From the NCBI GenBank assembly GCA_024278955.1, contig JAJRSE010000012.1, forward strand, positions 1-64,000: DNA of 64,000 nt, given 5' to 3'. This DNA is from Planctomycetota bacterium (GTDB lineage Bacteria > Planctomycetota > Planctomycetia > Pirellulales > Lacipirellulaceae). This document shows, piece by piece, positions 44,579 through 54,928 of this stretch. The position numbers were made by a program, and so were the translations under genes. Numbering within the stretch: the first letter of the stretch is position 1; each line of letters opens with the position of its first letter. Under the pieces are notes generated by a model. It made no database searches. It was given only the letters and a program-made list of their open reading frames with translations, and had not been told where the DNA came from.

Positions 44579-44784
44579 ATCGATAATCCTCTACGTAGAG
44601 CCACGGAGGACGGTTGCGTGTCTAAGAGGCTCGACTGTGTTATATAAGTTATAGTGCGAGGATGCGTAAGACCACAAGGAAATTGATTTTTCCGTTTCGA
44701 TGCACTGAGTGCAACACGCAGAGTTCCAGGAGAGACTGTGAGCAACGATTTGCCAAGCCACTACTGAAAGAGAAATGAATTCCT

Positions 44785-46956
44785 ATGCGACGTCCCCAAC
44801 TTTTTTCGAGTCTAGTAGCAGCGGCGTACATTTCAGTTGCCCTCATTGATTTGGCAACAGCCAAAACGCCCCATGTTGAAATAGGGCTTTATCCACAAGA
44901 AGTTGCAGAGAGCTTCACGACCAAGCAAGGGCTCCCCTCAAACGATATTCGCAATATATATAGGGACCTCAACGGTGCAATTTGGGCTAATACCGAGAAA
45001 GGCTGGGCTGTCTTTAAGGGAAAAACTTGGTTGCCGTCCAAGTCTCCCAACTTTCGTCAGCTAGTCGGGCACATCCCGCCTGCAAAATACGAAGCGATAG
45101 GCGGACAGGTCAAACAGGTAACGATCGGACCCTCTGGTAAGCTCTATGCTGCTACGAGCATCGGTTTGCTGGTCGAAGGCGATGGGAAATTCGAGCCTTT
45201 GATTGTAGAAGATGGCCTGGGACGGCGCTGGGGTACCTCGGATGTGCGAGCCGTTACGGTCGACTCCGAAGAACAACTCTGGTTTGCCACCTTGGCCGGA
45301 GCAGCTTGCCAGACGCCCCAAGGTTGGAAATTCTATACCGGCGTCGAAGGATTGCCTTACAACGATTTTACTGTAGCTCAAGCAGGCAGGAACGGCGAGG
45401 TTTGGTTTGGAACCCATTTAGGGGCGATCTACTTCAACGGGAAATCGTTTTCCTACCGACAAGGCCGACGCTGGCTTCCCAACGACGACATCCGCAGTAT
45501 CGTGATCGACCAAAACGGCAACGCCTGGTTTGCCACCGCCGGCGGAGTTGGCCTAATCCGCCGGCAAGAAATGACGCTTGCCGAGAAAGCGGAATTCTAC
45601 GAAGACGAAATGCAACGCTACATTCGGCGCACCCCATTTGGCTATGTGAGCGAGGTCTCTCTCAAGAACCCTGGCGACAAATCGGAGATCCAATACCACG
45701 ACAGCGACAACGATGGCCTCTGGACCAGCATGTACGGGGCTGGTGAATGCTTTGCCTATGCTGCCACGGGCGAGGCGAAAGCAAAGGATCGAGCCAAGCG
45801 AGCATTTGAAGCACTGCGGTTTCTCCAGAAAGTAACCCAGAATTGCGATCACAGCCCTCCCAAAGGATATGTGGCCCGTACGATTCGATCGACCGATCTT
45901 CCCGATCCCAACATCGGTCGCCTAAAACGCGACAGGCGAGAACGAGATCGAGAAGACTCGCTTTGGAAAGTTTACGAACCGCGTTGGCCCAAGAGCGCGG
46001 ATGGCAAGTGGTATTGGAAGAGCGACACCAGCTCCGACGAGATCGATGGTCACTACTTCTTTTACCCTTTGTACTACGATCTCGTAGCCGAGACCGAAGA
46101 AGAGAAAGAACGGGTGCGAGAGGTCGTTAGAGATTTGACCGACCACCTTATCGAGCACGATTACAATCTTGTCGACCACGATGGTAAACCGACGCGTTGG
46201 GGGCACTACGGCCCCGAGTCGGTGAATCATGACAAGTCTTGGTGGAGTGAGCGAGGATTGAAATCGCTGAGCATGCTTTCTTACTTGGCCGTGGCAGAGC
46301 ACATTACCGGTGACTCCAAATACGCAGAGCGAATCCAAGAGCTTGTGGAAGACCATGCTTACCTCACCAATGCGATGATCTACAAGATCCATCGCGGACC
46401 AGGCTCAGGAAACCAATCAGACGACGAAATGGCGTTCATGTGTTACTACAATCTCGTGAAGTACACTAAAGACGAGGAGTTGCGAGATCGGATGATGCTC
46501 TCGTTCTTTAGCGCTTGGATCAATGAGCAGCCCGAGAGGAACCCTTTCTTCAACTTTGCCTACGCCGCCTTTGGAGTCGATTGGCAGTACCAAGATCAAT
46601 GGGGGACTCATTCGCTTACCCCGTGGGCTGGTTGGTTAGAAGATTCGATGGCAACACTCAAAGGCTTGCCGCTTGATCGCCTCAACTGGGCTAGCAAGAA
46701 CAGCCATCGCCTTGATGTCCGGTTTTTACGCCGACAGCAGACCTCAGTTGACGCTACCGACGGATTGCGCGGCGGCGTGGGCTATCATGTTGACGGAAAA
46801 GTAATCCCTGTCGAAAATCGACACTTCAACCATTGGAACACAAATCCTTGGAATCTCGACTACGGAGGCAATGGCCGCCAGCTTGGCAATGGCACCGTTT
46901 TCTTGCTCCCTTACTACATGGGGCTCTATCACGGATTTATCGTCGAGACGCCTTAG
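44785..46956 (+). CDS. Secreted propeller plus C-terminal alpha-helical domain protein
   Basis: A 723-residue protein with a signal peptide (SLVAAAYISVALIDLATA). Residues about 45-270 are two-component-regulator-type propeller blades: GLPSNDIRNIYRDLNGAIWA, VRAVTVDSEEQLWFATLAGA, GLPYNDFTVAQAGRNGEVWF, DDIRSIVIDQNGNAWFAT. The remaining ~440 residues are helix-rich (DSDNDGLWTSMYGAGECFA, SLSMLSYLAVAEHITGDS) and may be an alpha/alpha toroid as in some glycosidases. There is no histidine kinase domain, although such propellers usually sense ligands for one. The function is unknown. Confidence 0.85.
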   Translation: MRRPQLFSSLVAAAYISVALIDLATAKTPHVEIGLYPQEVAESFTTKQGLPSNDIRNIYRDLNGAIWANTEKGWAVFKGKTWLPSKSPNFRQLVGHIPPAKYEAIGGQVKQVTIGPSGKLYAATSIGLLVEGDGKFEPLIVEDGLGRRWGTSDVRAVTVDSEEQLWFATLAGAACQTPQGWKFYTGVEGLPYNDFTVAQAGRNGEVWFGTHLGAIYFNGKSFSYRQGRRWLPNDDIRSIVIDQNGNAWFATAGGVGLIRRQEMTLAEKAEFYEDEMQRYIRRTPFGYVSEVSLKNPGDKSEIQYHDSDNDGLWTSMYGAGECFAYAATGEAKAKDRAKRAFEALRFLQKVTQNCDHSPPKGYVARTIRSTDLPDPNIGRLKRDRRERDREDSLWKVYEPRWPKSADGKWYWKSDTSSDEIDGHYFFYPLYYDLVAETEEEKERVREVVRDLTDHLIEHDYNLVDHDGKPTRWGHYGPESVNHDKSWWSERGLKSLSMLSYLAVAEHITGDSKYAERIQELVEDHAYLTNAMIYKIHRGPGSGNQSDDEMAFMCYYNLVKYTKDEELRDRMMLSFFSAWINEQPERNPFFNFAYAAFGVDWQYQDQWGTHSLTPWAGWLEDSMATLKGLPLDRLNWASKNSHRLDVRFLRRQQTSVDATDGLRGGVGYHVDGKVIPVENRHFNHWNTNPWNLDYGGNGRQLGNGTVFLLPYYMGLYHGFIVETP

Positions 46957-46978
46957 CTGTACCGTTCTCGTGCCCGGG

Positions 46979-48184
46979 CTACGCGCCAAATTTCCCCATC
47001 CGCCCCGCGTTGGCCAGCGCCAGCGACATTAAATACTTCGCCTCGAACTGCCCTAGCCCACCTTGCAGGCATTGCCGTTCGCCGAAGCTTTCGCAGCCAT
47101 CGGTACGGCAATTTTTGGCAACCAGCAGCGCCGGCACCGGATGCCAGCTATGGTTCGAGAGCATCGCCGGTGTGCTATGGTCGCCGGTACAGATAAACAC
47201 GTCGGGTTTAAGCGCCATGATACGCGGCACACAGGTGTCGACCTCCTCGGTGCGCTCGACTTTCGCATCGAAGTTGCCATCTTCGCCCGTGCTATCGGTA
47301 TACTTGAAATGAATGAAGAAGAAATCGTACTTGTCCCAATTTTCTTCGAGCACCGCCATTTGCTCGTCGAGCGTTTGGGCTTCGCCAACGATGTCCATGC
47401 CGACTAACTGGGCAAGCCCCTTGTACATCGGATAAACAGCAATCGCTGCTGCGCGTAGACCATAGACGTCTTCAAAACTCGGCAGATTCGGCTTGGGCGA
47501 CACTCCCCGCAACGTACAGCCGTTGGCCTTCGGTTGATCTGCCAAAAGTTTGCGAGCTTGCTTGATGAACTCGGTAGCGACTTCTACTGTTTTATCACTA
47601 TCTGGGTTAGTAGCCCGCGGGGCGAGCGGCGGGACGCCTGTTGCCTGGGGATCGGTATCTGCCACGTTACCGCCAAGGCCTTTGCCTCGGAGCACCAGCA
47701 CAAAGCGGTGTTCCTTCACGGGCTCGACAAATATCTCGACTCCGGGAATCGAAACTTCACGAAGCTTCATTACTAGCGGAGTACTCTCTTCGGTTGGAAT
47801 TCGTCCCGCACGTCGGTCTGTAATCTTCCCCTCGGAGTCAAGTGTGCAGAAGTTGCAGCGGATTGCGACATCGCCTTCTTGCAACTCGAACCCGATGCCC
47901 GTCGCTTCCAACGCACCACGTCCAATAAGATATTCGAGCGGATCGTAACCAAACAGCCCGAGATGCCCCGGCCCGCTCCCTGGGCTGATGCCCGGTTTGA
48001 CGGGAATGCTGCCACCACAGACGCCTTGCTTAGCCAGGGCATCGAGATTCGGAGTGTGAGCTTTCTCGAGTTCCGTAGGCCCGCCGGGCTTCTGCGGCAG
48101 GCCTCCCAGACCATCGGCGACGAGCATGACAATCTTCGAATCATTCTTAACTTGCAATTGGCGGGTCAATTTGTGCATATCCAT
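46979..48184 (-). CDS. apgM: 2,3-bisphosphoglycerate-independent phosphoglycerate mutase, archaeal type
   Basis: A 401-residue metal-dependent mutase of the ApgM group, interconverting 3- and 2-phosphoglycerate in glycolysis. It has the alkaline-phosphatase-fold start VMLVADGLGG and ELEKAHTPNLDALAKQG, then GISPGSGPGHLGLFGYDP with the serine nucleophile. RCNFCTLD, DRRAGRIPT and the metal-binding end FFFIHFKYTDSTGEDGNFD and FICTGDHSTPAMLSNHS follow. The length fits the family (about 400) and excludes the 510-residue GpmI type. It diverges from pgi, another glycolytic gene. Confidence 0.95.
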   Translation of the reverse strand: MDMHKLTRQLQVKNDSKIVMLVADGLGGLPQKPGGPTELEKAHTPNLDALAKQGVCGGSIPVKPGISPGSGPGHLGLFGYDPLEYLIGRGALEATGIGFELQEGDVAIRCNFCTLDSEGKITDRRAGRIPTEESTPLVMKLREVSIPGVEIFVEPVKEHRFVLVLRGKGLGGNVADTDPQATGVPPLAPRATNPDSDKTVEVATEFIKQARKLLADQPKANGCTLRGVSPKPNLPSFEDVYGLRAAAIAVYPMYKGLAQLVGMDIVGEAQTLDEQMAVLEENWDKYDFFFIHFKYTDSTGEDGNFDAKVERTEEVDTCVPRIMALKPDVFICTGDHSTPAMLSNHSWHPVPALLVAKNCRTDGCESFGERQCLQGGLGQFEAKYLMSLALANAGRMGKFGA

Positions 48185-48448
48185 CGTAACAACAATTCCT
48201 CGTTTCGAGTGCCTAGCCAGCCACGGACGTTCTTGTCAGCGGTCCCCTCCATCGTCCCGATTCAACGACCGCCTGACAAGGCCTGCAAAAGGAACTCGTC
48301 TTTCCGGCAACTCTAGCCGGCGGCTCGCACGATTCTTCAAGAAAACATCTTCTCCGAAGAAACTCATACGGCCCCTAACGATTCGTTACTCGCAGCGATA
48401 GAATACGGTTTGCGATTGCAAACGAATCACGCCTGGAGAAGCCCCAAC

Positions 48449-49864
48449 ATGTCGACCGATCGAATCACCTACAATCCTGCTGGAGTGCTGCTCCCCGAAC
48501 ATGGCCTAGCCGCCGATGCCTTGGCCAGCTTCGCACCGCAACTAGAAGCAGCCCGCGAGGAAGTCTTAGCCGACGCAAAACTCTGGGCCTCAGGCGGGAG
48601 CCCTCCGGAAGAAAAAGAGCCTCTGGATGCCGGTTTCCACGAGATGCCCGAGCGACTTTTGGCTGAGTATCGCGAGCAAGGTTCCTCAAGCGAGGTGGGG
48701 CGTATCCTTGCGACTGCTGATCGACTGACCTCCGTGGTCGATCGGGTTGTCGTGCTAGGAATTGGCGGCTCGTACATGGGCGCTCGGGCGCTGATGGAAG
48801 CCTGTTGCCATTCGTATCACAACGAACTACCACGAACTGCTCGAAACAATCGCCCTCGAATTTCGTTTGAAGGCAACAACGTCGATAACGATGCGGTACA
48901 AGGCCTGCTCGATCTTCTCGGACGCGGGAATGTTGCCAAATCGGTGGAAGATCGTTGGGGTATTGTCGTGATCAGCAAGAGCGGCGGGACGTTAGAAACG
49001 GCTGCCGCGTTCCGGATTTTACTCCGCCAACTACAAGAGTCCTGTGCTAACGACTCTACCCAGGTTGCCGATTTGGTTGTGCCGGTCACCGGAACTTCAG
49101 GAAAACTTTTTGATCTGGCGGCAGACCTCGGATGCAAAGAAGTCTACCCAGTGCCAGACGGCGTCGGCGGTCGGTTTTCGATCCTCTCGGCGGTTGGCCT
49201 TTTACCGGCAGCAGTCATGGGGCTCGACATTGTTCAACTGCTCGAAGGTGCTGTTGCAATGAACGATCATTTTCGTAGCCAGCCAGTTGGCGACAACGTG
49301 GTTCTCGACTACACCGGGGTTAGCCATCTGATGGAAACCCAACGTGGCTGCGATGTAAGACTGCTTTCCACATGGGGAAAGAAACTCGAATCGGTTGGCA
49401 TGTGGTACGATCAGCTTCTTTCAGAAAGCTTGGGGAAACAACAGCAAGGCGCCATGCCGCTGACGATTGTTAACACTCGCGATTTACATTCCCGAGGCCA
49501 ACAACATCAAGAAGGAAAACGCGACAAGCTAATCACCAATGTGACGATCGGAAGTTGCGAGCGCGAGCCTCTAGCGATTGGTACGAACTCGCAGGATCAC
49601 GATGAGTTGAATTGCCTCGCCGAAAAAACACTCCCCGACGTCCTGCGGGCTGCTACGCAAGGCACCAATCAAGCCTATCGCGACGACAATCGTCCGACGG
49701 CCGACTTGCACTTGCCCCAGCTCAACGAGCATACGCTCGGCCAGCTCTTCCAAATGCTGATGCTCGCCACCGTCGTCGAAGGCCGCCTCATTGGCATCAA
49801 CCCCTACGGGCAACCCGGCGTCGAAGCTTACAAAAAAAACATGAACGCAATCTTGAGAGGATAA
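48449..49864 (+). CDS. pgi: Glucose-6-phosphate isomerase
   Basis: A 471-residue cytosolic enzyme converting glucose 6-phosphate to fructose 6-phosphate. Motifs are VVVLGIGGSYMGARALMEA, the phosphate-binding IVVISKSGGTLETAAAFR, GGRFSILSAVGLLPAA, the QGAMPLT region, and the C-terminal PGVEAYKKN with the catalytic lysine. It belongs to the shorter bacterial Pgi group. The ATG at 48449 has TGGAGAA nine bases upstream. A UPF0173 hydrolase gene follows after eight bases, so they are probably cotranscribed. Confidence 0.96.
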   Translation: MSTDRITYNPAGVLLPEHGLAADALASFAPQLEAAREEVLADAKLWASGGSPPEEKEPLDAGFHEMPERLLAEYREQGSSSEVGRILATADRLTSVVDRVVVLGIGGSYMGARALMEACCHSYHNELPRTARNNRPRISFEGNNVDNDAVQGLLDLLGRGNVAKSVEDRWGIVVISKSGGTLETAAAFRILLRQLQESCANDSTQVADLVVPVTGTSGKLFDLAADLGCKEVYPVPDGVGGRFSILSAVGLLPAAVMGLDIVQLLEGAVAMNDHFRSQPVGDNVVLDYTGVSHLMETQRGCDVRLLSTWGKKLESVGMWYDQLLSESLGKQQQGAMPLTIVNTRDLHSRGQQHQEGKRDKLITNVTIGSCEREPLAIGTNSQDHDELNCLAEKTLPDVLRAATQGTNQAYRDDNRPTADLHLPQLNEHTLGQLFQMLMLATVVEGRLIGINPYGQPGVEAYKKNMNAILRG

Positions 49865-49872
49865 GTAGAAAA

Positions 49873-50562
49873 ATGACAACCGAAATCACCTGGCTAGGCC
49901 ATTCCTGTTTTGCAATTCGAACAGGCAAGTTCGATTTGTTGATCGACCCCTTCCTTAACGATTCGCCGACGGCGCCAGTCAAAGCAGCGGAAGTTGCTGC
50001 CGACTTCATTCTGCTCACGCACGGACACTTCGACCACGTTGGCGATACGTTGGAAATTGCCGCGCGTACGGGAGCCAAAATCGTCGCAAATTTTGAGATC
50101 GCCGAATGGCTAAAAGGACAGGGGGTAGCAGAAGATAAAGTCGTTGCGATGAATTCCGGTGGAGCAGTCGATCTAGCATTCGGCCATGTTAAAATGACCA
50201 TGGCCCACCACAGCTCGAGCTTGCCCGACGGAAGCTACGGCGGTCTTGCCGCCGGGTTTATACTTTTGCTCGGAAATAGCCGCGTTTATTTTTCCGGCGA
50301 TACGTCGCTCTTTCTCGACATGAAACTTTACGGTCTCGAAAGACTCGACCTGGCCGTCTTGCCCATCGGTGATGGTTTTACGATGGGCCCAGAAGATTCA
50401 GTCGAGGCAGTCAAAATGCTCAATCCGCGACAGGTTCTGCCTTGCCACTACGGGACCTGGGCACCGATCGATCAAGATGCTGCCGCTTGGGCCGATCGCA
50501 TACGCTCGCACACCGCAGCCGAGCCCGAGGTGCTTCTACCAGGTGAGAAGATTACGATTTAG
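49873..50562 (+). CDS. UPF0173 metal-dependent hydrolase (metallo-beta-lactamase fold)
   Basis: A 229-residue MBL-fold protein: ITWLGHSCFAI, LLIDPFLNDSP, metal site THGHFDHVGD, HHSSSLPDGSYGG, FSGDTSLFLDMKL, and CHYGTWAPI with a late His ligand. Members of UPF0173 are UlaG-like predicted hydrolases without an established substrate. The ATG lies eight bases after the pgi stop. Confidence 0.94.
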   Translation: MTTEITWLGHSCFAIRTGKFDLLIDPFLNDSPTAPVKAAEVAADFILLTHGHFDHVGDTLEIAARTGAKIVANFEIAEWLKGQGVAEDKVVAMNSGGAVDLAFGHVKMTMAHHSSSLPDGSYGGLAAGFILLLGNSRVYFSGDTSLFLDMKLYGLERLDLAVLPIGDGFTMGPEDSVEAVKMLNPRQVLPCHYGTWAPIDQDAAAWADRIRSHTAAEPEVLLPGEKITI

Positions 50563-50616
50563 CATGGATCTATGAATACCAGCACAAATAGTCTCCCGTT
50601 CTCAAAGGACTCAGAT

Positions 50617-51561
50617 ATGAACTCCATTTCCCCGTTTTTCTGTTCCCGACGTTTGATGGCTGCAACGAACTTCTTTTGGCTGATCGCAGCCTCTCAGATC
50701 CTTAACGCTGCTGAGCCACTGCTTTGGAAGTTTGTTGCTGGCGAGAAAATCAATTATCAAATGAGTCAAGAGATGGAAATGACCATGGATCTTGGACCTG
50801 GCGGAGAGACGGTTTCGTCGGTCAAACAGGTGATTGATATGGTTTGGGAGATCAATGCCATTCAAGAGAACGGCAATGCGGTGCTTACGCAGAGTATTCG
50901 ACGCGTACGAATGGAAGTGGGTGCGCCTGGTCAAGCTGAGGTGAAGTTTGATTCTGCCTCAGACGAGCCTCCACAAGGCTATGCTGCCATGCTAACGCCG
51001 ATGTTCGAGGCCCTCATTGGTGCGCCTTTTCAAGTAACAATCACACCGCGTGGCCAGATTGTTGAGGTGGAAATTCCTGAATCGTTGCTCGAAGCGATGA
51101 GCCAAGTTCCTGGAGGGGCGATCATGGGCTCTTTGGCTACGGAAGAAGGATTCAGGAACACCGTAAGACAAATCTCAATCGTCTTGCCAAAGTCCGAAGA
51201 ACTTACTGAAGGACATCAGTGGACCACGACGCTTGAAATGGAGAACCCTGCGACCGGAAAAATCACAAGCACAACGACCTACCAGTACAAGGGTTCCCGA
51301 GAGCATGACGGGCAACTGCTCGAAGTTTTTGTGCCAACAATCGTGACCCAGTTTGGCAAAGAGCAGGGCAACACAATCAAATTGATCAAGGAGGAGTCAA
51401 CCGGCGAGATTCTTTTCAACCGAACAACCGGACGCCTCCGCTCGTCTACCATTCATCAGCTGATGGACACAGCAATTACCGTGGGCGAGAGGGTTGTGAA
51501 ACAACACTTGGATCAAACGATCGCTTTTCAGCAAATGCCTGAGGACGAAGCAGGGCAGTAG
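50617..51561 (+). CDS. Secreted protein of unknown function (DUF6263-like)
   Basis: A 314-residue protein from the ATG at 50617; an ATG at 50572 would add 15 residues. It has a signal peptide (LMAATNFFWLIAASQILNAA). The mature part shows blocks common in planctomycete secreted proteins: LLWKFVAGEKINYQMSQEME, ITPRGQIVEVEIP, GEILFNRTTGRL. These suggest a beta-rich fold that binds or senses something in the periplasm. No catalytic motif is visible. It follows the UPF0173 gene by 54 bases. Confidence 0.8.
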   Translation: MNSISPFFCSRRLMAATNFFWLIAASQILNAAEPLLWKFVAGEKINYQMSQEMEMTMDLGPGGETVSSVKQVIDMVWEINAIQENGNAVLTQSIRRVRMEVGAPGQAEVKFDSASDEPPQGYAAMLTPMFEALIGAPFQVTITPRGQIVEVEIPESLLEAMSQVPGGAIMGSLATEEGFRNTVRQISIVLPKSEELTEGHQWTTTLEMENPATGKITSTTTYQYKGSREHDGQLLEVFVPTIVTQFGKEQGNTIKLIKEESTGEILFNRTTGRLRSSTIHQLMDTAITVGERVVKQHLDQTIAFQQMPEDEAGQ

Positions 51562-51565
51562 GCCG

Positions 51566-52765
51566 TTACAGGACATCCTCGAATACAAGCGGGTCGGAGT
51601 TCTTGGCGTTGAAAATACGGATCGACTTTTTTCCGTCTAGCAAATCGTCGATCACATTGCCGACCAACTTTGCTCGCCAACCACGCGCCAAGAGGGGCAA
51701 TTGAGATGTTCCGTTCCGAGAGTTGCCCTCGCCCGCAAAGCCCATCCGATAGGCAACCAGGTCGCGAACGCTGCTGGCCGTACCGGCCAAGCTTGCCGCG
51801 ATTTCAGCCCGCCGACAGATCGTTCCCAATGCGGGAGCAAGGAATTGCCCCAATAAGCTGAGCTGCGAGGGAGGCTGCCGCCGTCCTCCGCCGCGTTCGC
51901 GTTCCACTGGCGAAGCCAAGCCTCGTCGAACACAGTCTGCCAGTTCGTTCGCGTTTTTCTTTACCGCGGTTCGTTCCATCCCCCGGATGGCCATGATTCG
52001 TTCAGGACTGTCAACTTTTCGTTTGGCAAGTTCGACAATCAAATCGTCACGCAGCACGCGGCGTTGCGGTCGATTACGTCTTTGGGCTTCCTCGTAACGC
52101 CAGTGCCACAGCTCGCGGACCACTGCCAAGCTGGCCGGTCCTAGTTTGCCGATTCCCGAAACCCGGCGCCAGTCTTTGCGGTCGAGTGCGGCGGTTACCT
52201 CGTCTTGCCAACTATGCAACTCCTCTTCTAGCCAACTAATTCGTTCTCGTTCGGTCAAAATTTCAACAAGGCGGTGATAAAGGGGCAGCAGGTAGCGGAC
52301 ATCTTCCAAAGCGTAGTTGATTTGCGCATCGGTCAGAGGCCTTTTCCTCCAGTCGGTGCGTTGCTCGCCTTTGGCCGGCTTGTGTCCCAGGAAACGACTC
52401 ACGACCGACCCATAAGCCGATGGATATTCGTTACTGCAAAACCCGGAAGCAATTTGCACGTCAAACAAATTCTTCGGACCCGCCCCGATTGCCCGGAGCA
52501 TGAAGTTAAGTTCTTCTCGCCCTGCATGCAAAATGGTCACATGCTCGCCCTCGGCCAAAACCTTCCAAAACGGGTTCACATCCTCGATGGCGAGCGTGTC
52601 GATGGTCGCCAGCTCGTCGATGGTTGCGACCTGAATTAGGCAAAGTTCCGGAAAAAAAGTATCTTCCGAGACAAACTCCGTGTCGATGCCGATGTGTTGG
52701 GCCGACCGAAGTCGGCTGCAAAGCTCGTCGAGCGTTTTAGGATCAGTGATCGTAGGCGGGTTCAC
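51566..52765 (-). CDS. rnd: Ribonuclease D
   Basis: A 399-residue DEDDy exonuclease that trims the 3' ends of tRNA precursors. Exo I is IGIDTEFVSEDTF (Asp28, Glu30), Exo II lies in VTILHAGREELNF, and Exo III in INYALEDVRYLLPLY with Tyr and Asp. Two HRDC-like helical domains follow (about 205-290 and 310-390). The start is GTG at 52765. It converges with the preceding gene with only four bases between stops. Confidence 0.94.
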   Translation of the reverse strand: MNPPTITDPKTLDELCSRLRSAQHIGIDTEFVSEDTFFPELCLIQVATIDELATIDTLAIEDVNPFWKVLAEGEHVTILHAGREELNFMLRAIGAGPKNLFDVQIASGFCSNEYPSAYGSVVSRFLGHKPAKGEQRTDWRKRPLTDAQINYALEDVRYLLPLYHRLVEILTERERISWLEEELHSWQDEVTAALDRKDWRRVSGIGKLGPASLAVVRELWHWRYEEAQRRNRPQRRVLRDDLIVELAKRKVDSPERIMAIRGMERTAVKKNANELADCVRRGLASPVERERGGGRRQPPSQLSLLGQFLAPALGTICRRAEIAASLAGTASSVRDLVAYRMGFAGEGNSRNGTSQLPLLARGWRAKLVGNVIDDLLDGKKSIRIFNAKNSDPLVFEDVL

Positions 52766-52856
52766 AAAAGAGACTTCAGGCTAGAGCAAGTAGGCGGGAG
52801 GAAGAGCAAGCAGCAGCTTGCTACGGTGTACAGCCTACTGTTTTCAGTCTGAATTC

Positions 52857-54500
52857 TCAATGCAAAGTCGTTTCTACGTGGGCAACCGCAGGCTGCTCGG
52901 CTGAGGGGGGTACGTCGTCGGCCGACATATAACGCCACTGGGTGAGCAACAAGATGGGCAGGAGGACAACGGAGCTATACAGCATATAACCAAAGAAACT
53001 GGGCATCCGAACCCCTGATTTTTCAGCGATGGCTTTGACCATGAAGTTTGGCCCGTTGCCGATGTAGGTCATGGCTCCCATGAATACGGCTCCCATGGCA
53101 ATGCTCCTCAAGACCATCTCTGGAACACCGGCTGTGGCACCGCCCAAAGTGGGGTCCTGAGCGGCCTTAAAGAAGACCAAATACGTGGGGGCGTTATCAA
53201 GGAAAGAAGACAAGCCGCCGGTCGCCCAGAAGAAGCCTACCGGGCTTAGCGAGTTGGCCAAAAGCTCTCCTTTTTCGGCAAGTATCTGGAGTGCAGGCTG
53301 CATGCAGATGAAGATGCCGAGAAACAAGGCTGCGACTTCGATGATCGCGTGGTAATTGAAATGGTTCTTCTCGCGAAGTTTACGTGATCCAAAGTAAAGA
53401 GCCGCGGCCACGAGGGCGAGTTGAACGATTTCACGCAGGAACATCCAGGCGTGCCAGTCGGTTCCGGGGATCGCTTTGTTCGGGTCGAGTAGGGCCACTG
53501 CGAAGACAACGCCCAGCAGCAACGGACCATTCAAAGCAAGCCCGCTGATTTTTAGTCTTCGAGTTTGTTTGACGTCGCGTTGGATGTCTTTTATTGTTTC
53601 GCGAGGATAGAAGATGAACTGATCTGCCAAGCAGTAAGCGAGCAGCAGCAAGCCGTTCACAAACAGCCATGGCTCCCAAAGCCCCAACGTCCAAGTAAAG
53701 CTTACGCCTTCGAGGTATCCGAGGAACAGTGGCGGGTCGCCAATCGGCAGCAGGCAGCCGCCGCAATTGCAGACGATGAAAATGAAGAATACAACGGTGT
53801 GGCTAACGTGTTTTCGTTCTTTGTTGGTATCCAGTAGTGGGCGAATCAACAGCATCGCGGCGCCGGTGGTGCCAACAAAGCTAGCCAACAGTCCACCAAC
53901 GGCCATAAACGAAGCGTTGGTAAGCGGGTTGGCCTGTAGGTCGCCCTCGATACGAACACCGCCAGCGATCGTGTAGAGACTAAACAGGAGGATGATGAAT
54001 GGGATGAATTCTGAGAGTAGTGCATTGCCGAGTATGGCGCCAACAAAACCGCCCTGGACGGCGGCTTCGGTCGGCGCGACCACGCTATGGGCCGGCCAGT
54101 GGGCTTCGATGGGAGAATGGTGGAGGAAAGCGTAGTAGCAGAGTGTGGAAAGTCCTAAAAAGGCTGCGACTTTCAAGCGATTGGCATTTTTTTCCCACCA
54201 ATGTTCGGTCAACCCGACGAGCGGAAAGATCGCGATCGCACCCAAGAGGAGTAGGAAGGGGATGACCGTCCAGTAGGGTGGGGCCGAAGATTCGCCGTGA
54301 TGTGCGTCAGCAGCATGAGCCGTGTCGTGGGCAGGTGCTCCGTGATCGTGAGCGGCTTTTACCAGGGAGGTCGCGTATTGAGGTTGACCAAAGATCGCAC
54401 TCACGAGATATAGGAGTACGATTGCTCCGATAGCCCAAACGGCCACGTCCCCTTTGCTTCGATGTTCGCTAGTGGTCATGCTTGCCATGTCTGTCGCCAT
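52857..54500 (-). CDS. nhaD: NhaD-type sodium:proton antiporter
   Basis: A 547-residue inner-membrane protein with about 12-13 hydrophobic segments, of the NhaD/ArsB-CitMHS ion transporter superfamily. Conserved pieces are [55 protein letters not shown] and [17 protein letters not shown], the latter two marking the ion pathway. A histidine-rich loop ([20 protein letters not shown]) between the first two segments is unusual. It probably exports Na+ in exchange for H+. Confidence 0.9.
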   Translation of the reverse strand: MATDMASMTTSEHRSKGDVAVWAIGAIVLLYLVSAIFGQPQYATSLVKAAHDHGAPAHDTAHAADAHHGESSAPPYWTVIPFLLLLGAIAIFPLVGLTEHWWEKNANRLKVAAFLGLSTLCYYAFLHHSPIEAHWPAHSVVAPTEAAVQGGFVGAILGNALLSEFIPFIILLFSLYTIAGGVRIEGDLQANPLTNASFMAVGGLLASFVGTTGAAMLLIRPLLDTNKERKHVSHTVVFFIFIVCNCGGCLLPIGDPPLFLGYLEGVSFTWTLGLWEPWLFVNGLLLLAYCLADQFIFYPRETIKDIQRDVKQTRRLKISGLALNGPLLLGVVFAVALLDPNKAIPGTDWHAWMFLREIVQLALVAAALYFGSRKLREKNHFNYHAIIEVAALFLGIFICMQPALQILAEKGELLANSLSPVGFFWATGGLSSFLDNAPTYLVFFKAAQDPTLGGATAGVPEMVLRSIAMGAVFMGAMTYIGNGPNFMVKAIAEKSGVRMPSFFGYMLYSSVVLLPILLLTQWRYMSADDVPPSAEQPAVAHVETTLH

Positions 54501-54928
54501 AGTGATTTTCGCTTTCGGCGGCGCCCTTGCCTACACTCGTTAAGAGTATGGAAGGCAGTTTGCCACAATACGCAAGGCCCAAGATTACGAAGTGAGCGAC
54601 CGTTCGTCCAGCCTGCCTGGCAGGAGTTGAGGTCGCTTTACTATTTTCAAACGCCAAGAAGATTGCCGATCGATAGGCCAATCGGATATCATGCCCCTTG
54701 TTCGCCTGGTGAATGCTAGGTTACGATTTCCCCTTTCGAGCCCTATTTGCCGCTTTCTGGTTGATACCCCCCTAACAGATCTCCCCGCAGTAGCCTTTGG
54801 AATCGTTACGATCGTACTGAGCCGAACTCTGCTTTTCCTCTTGCCAATCTGCCCAGCAAACTTAACGGGCCTCGTGGCGAGAGATTGTCCCCGATATTGC
54901 ACCGAACGACGCCCTTGAGACGGATTCC
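54501..54928. other. Intergenic region between divergent nhaD and membrane-protein genes
   Basis: About 430 bases must carry promoters on both sides. I found no strong hairpin, repeat or coding frame. Confidence 0.5.
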
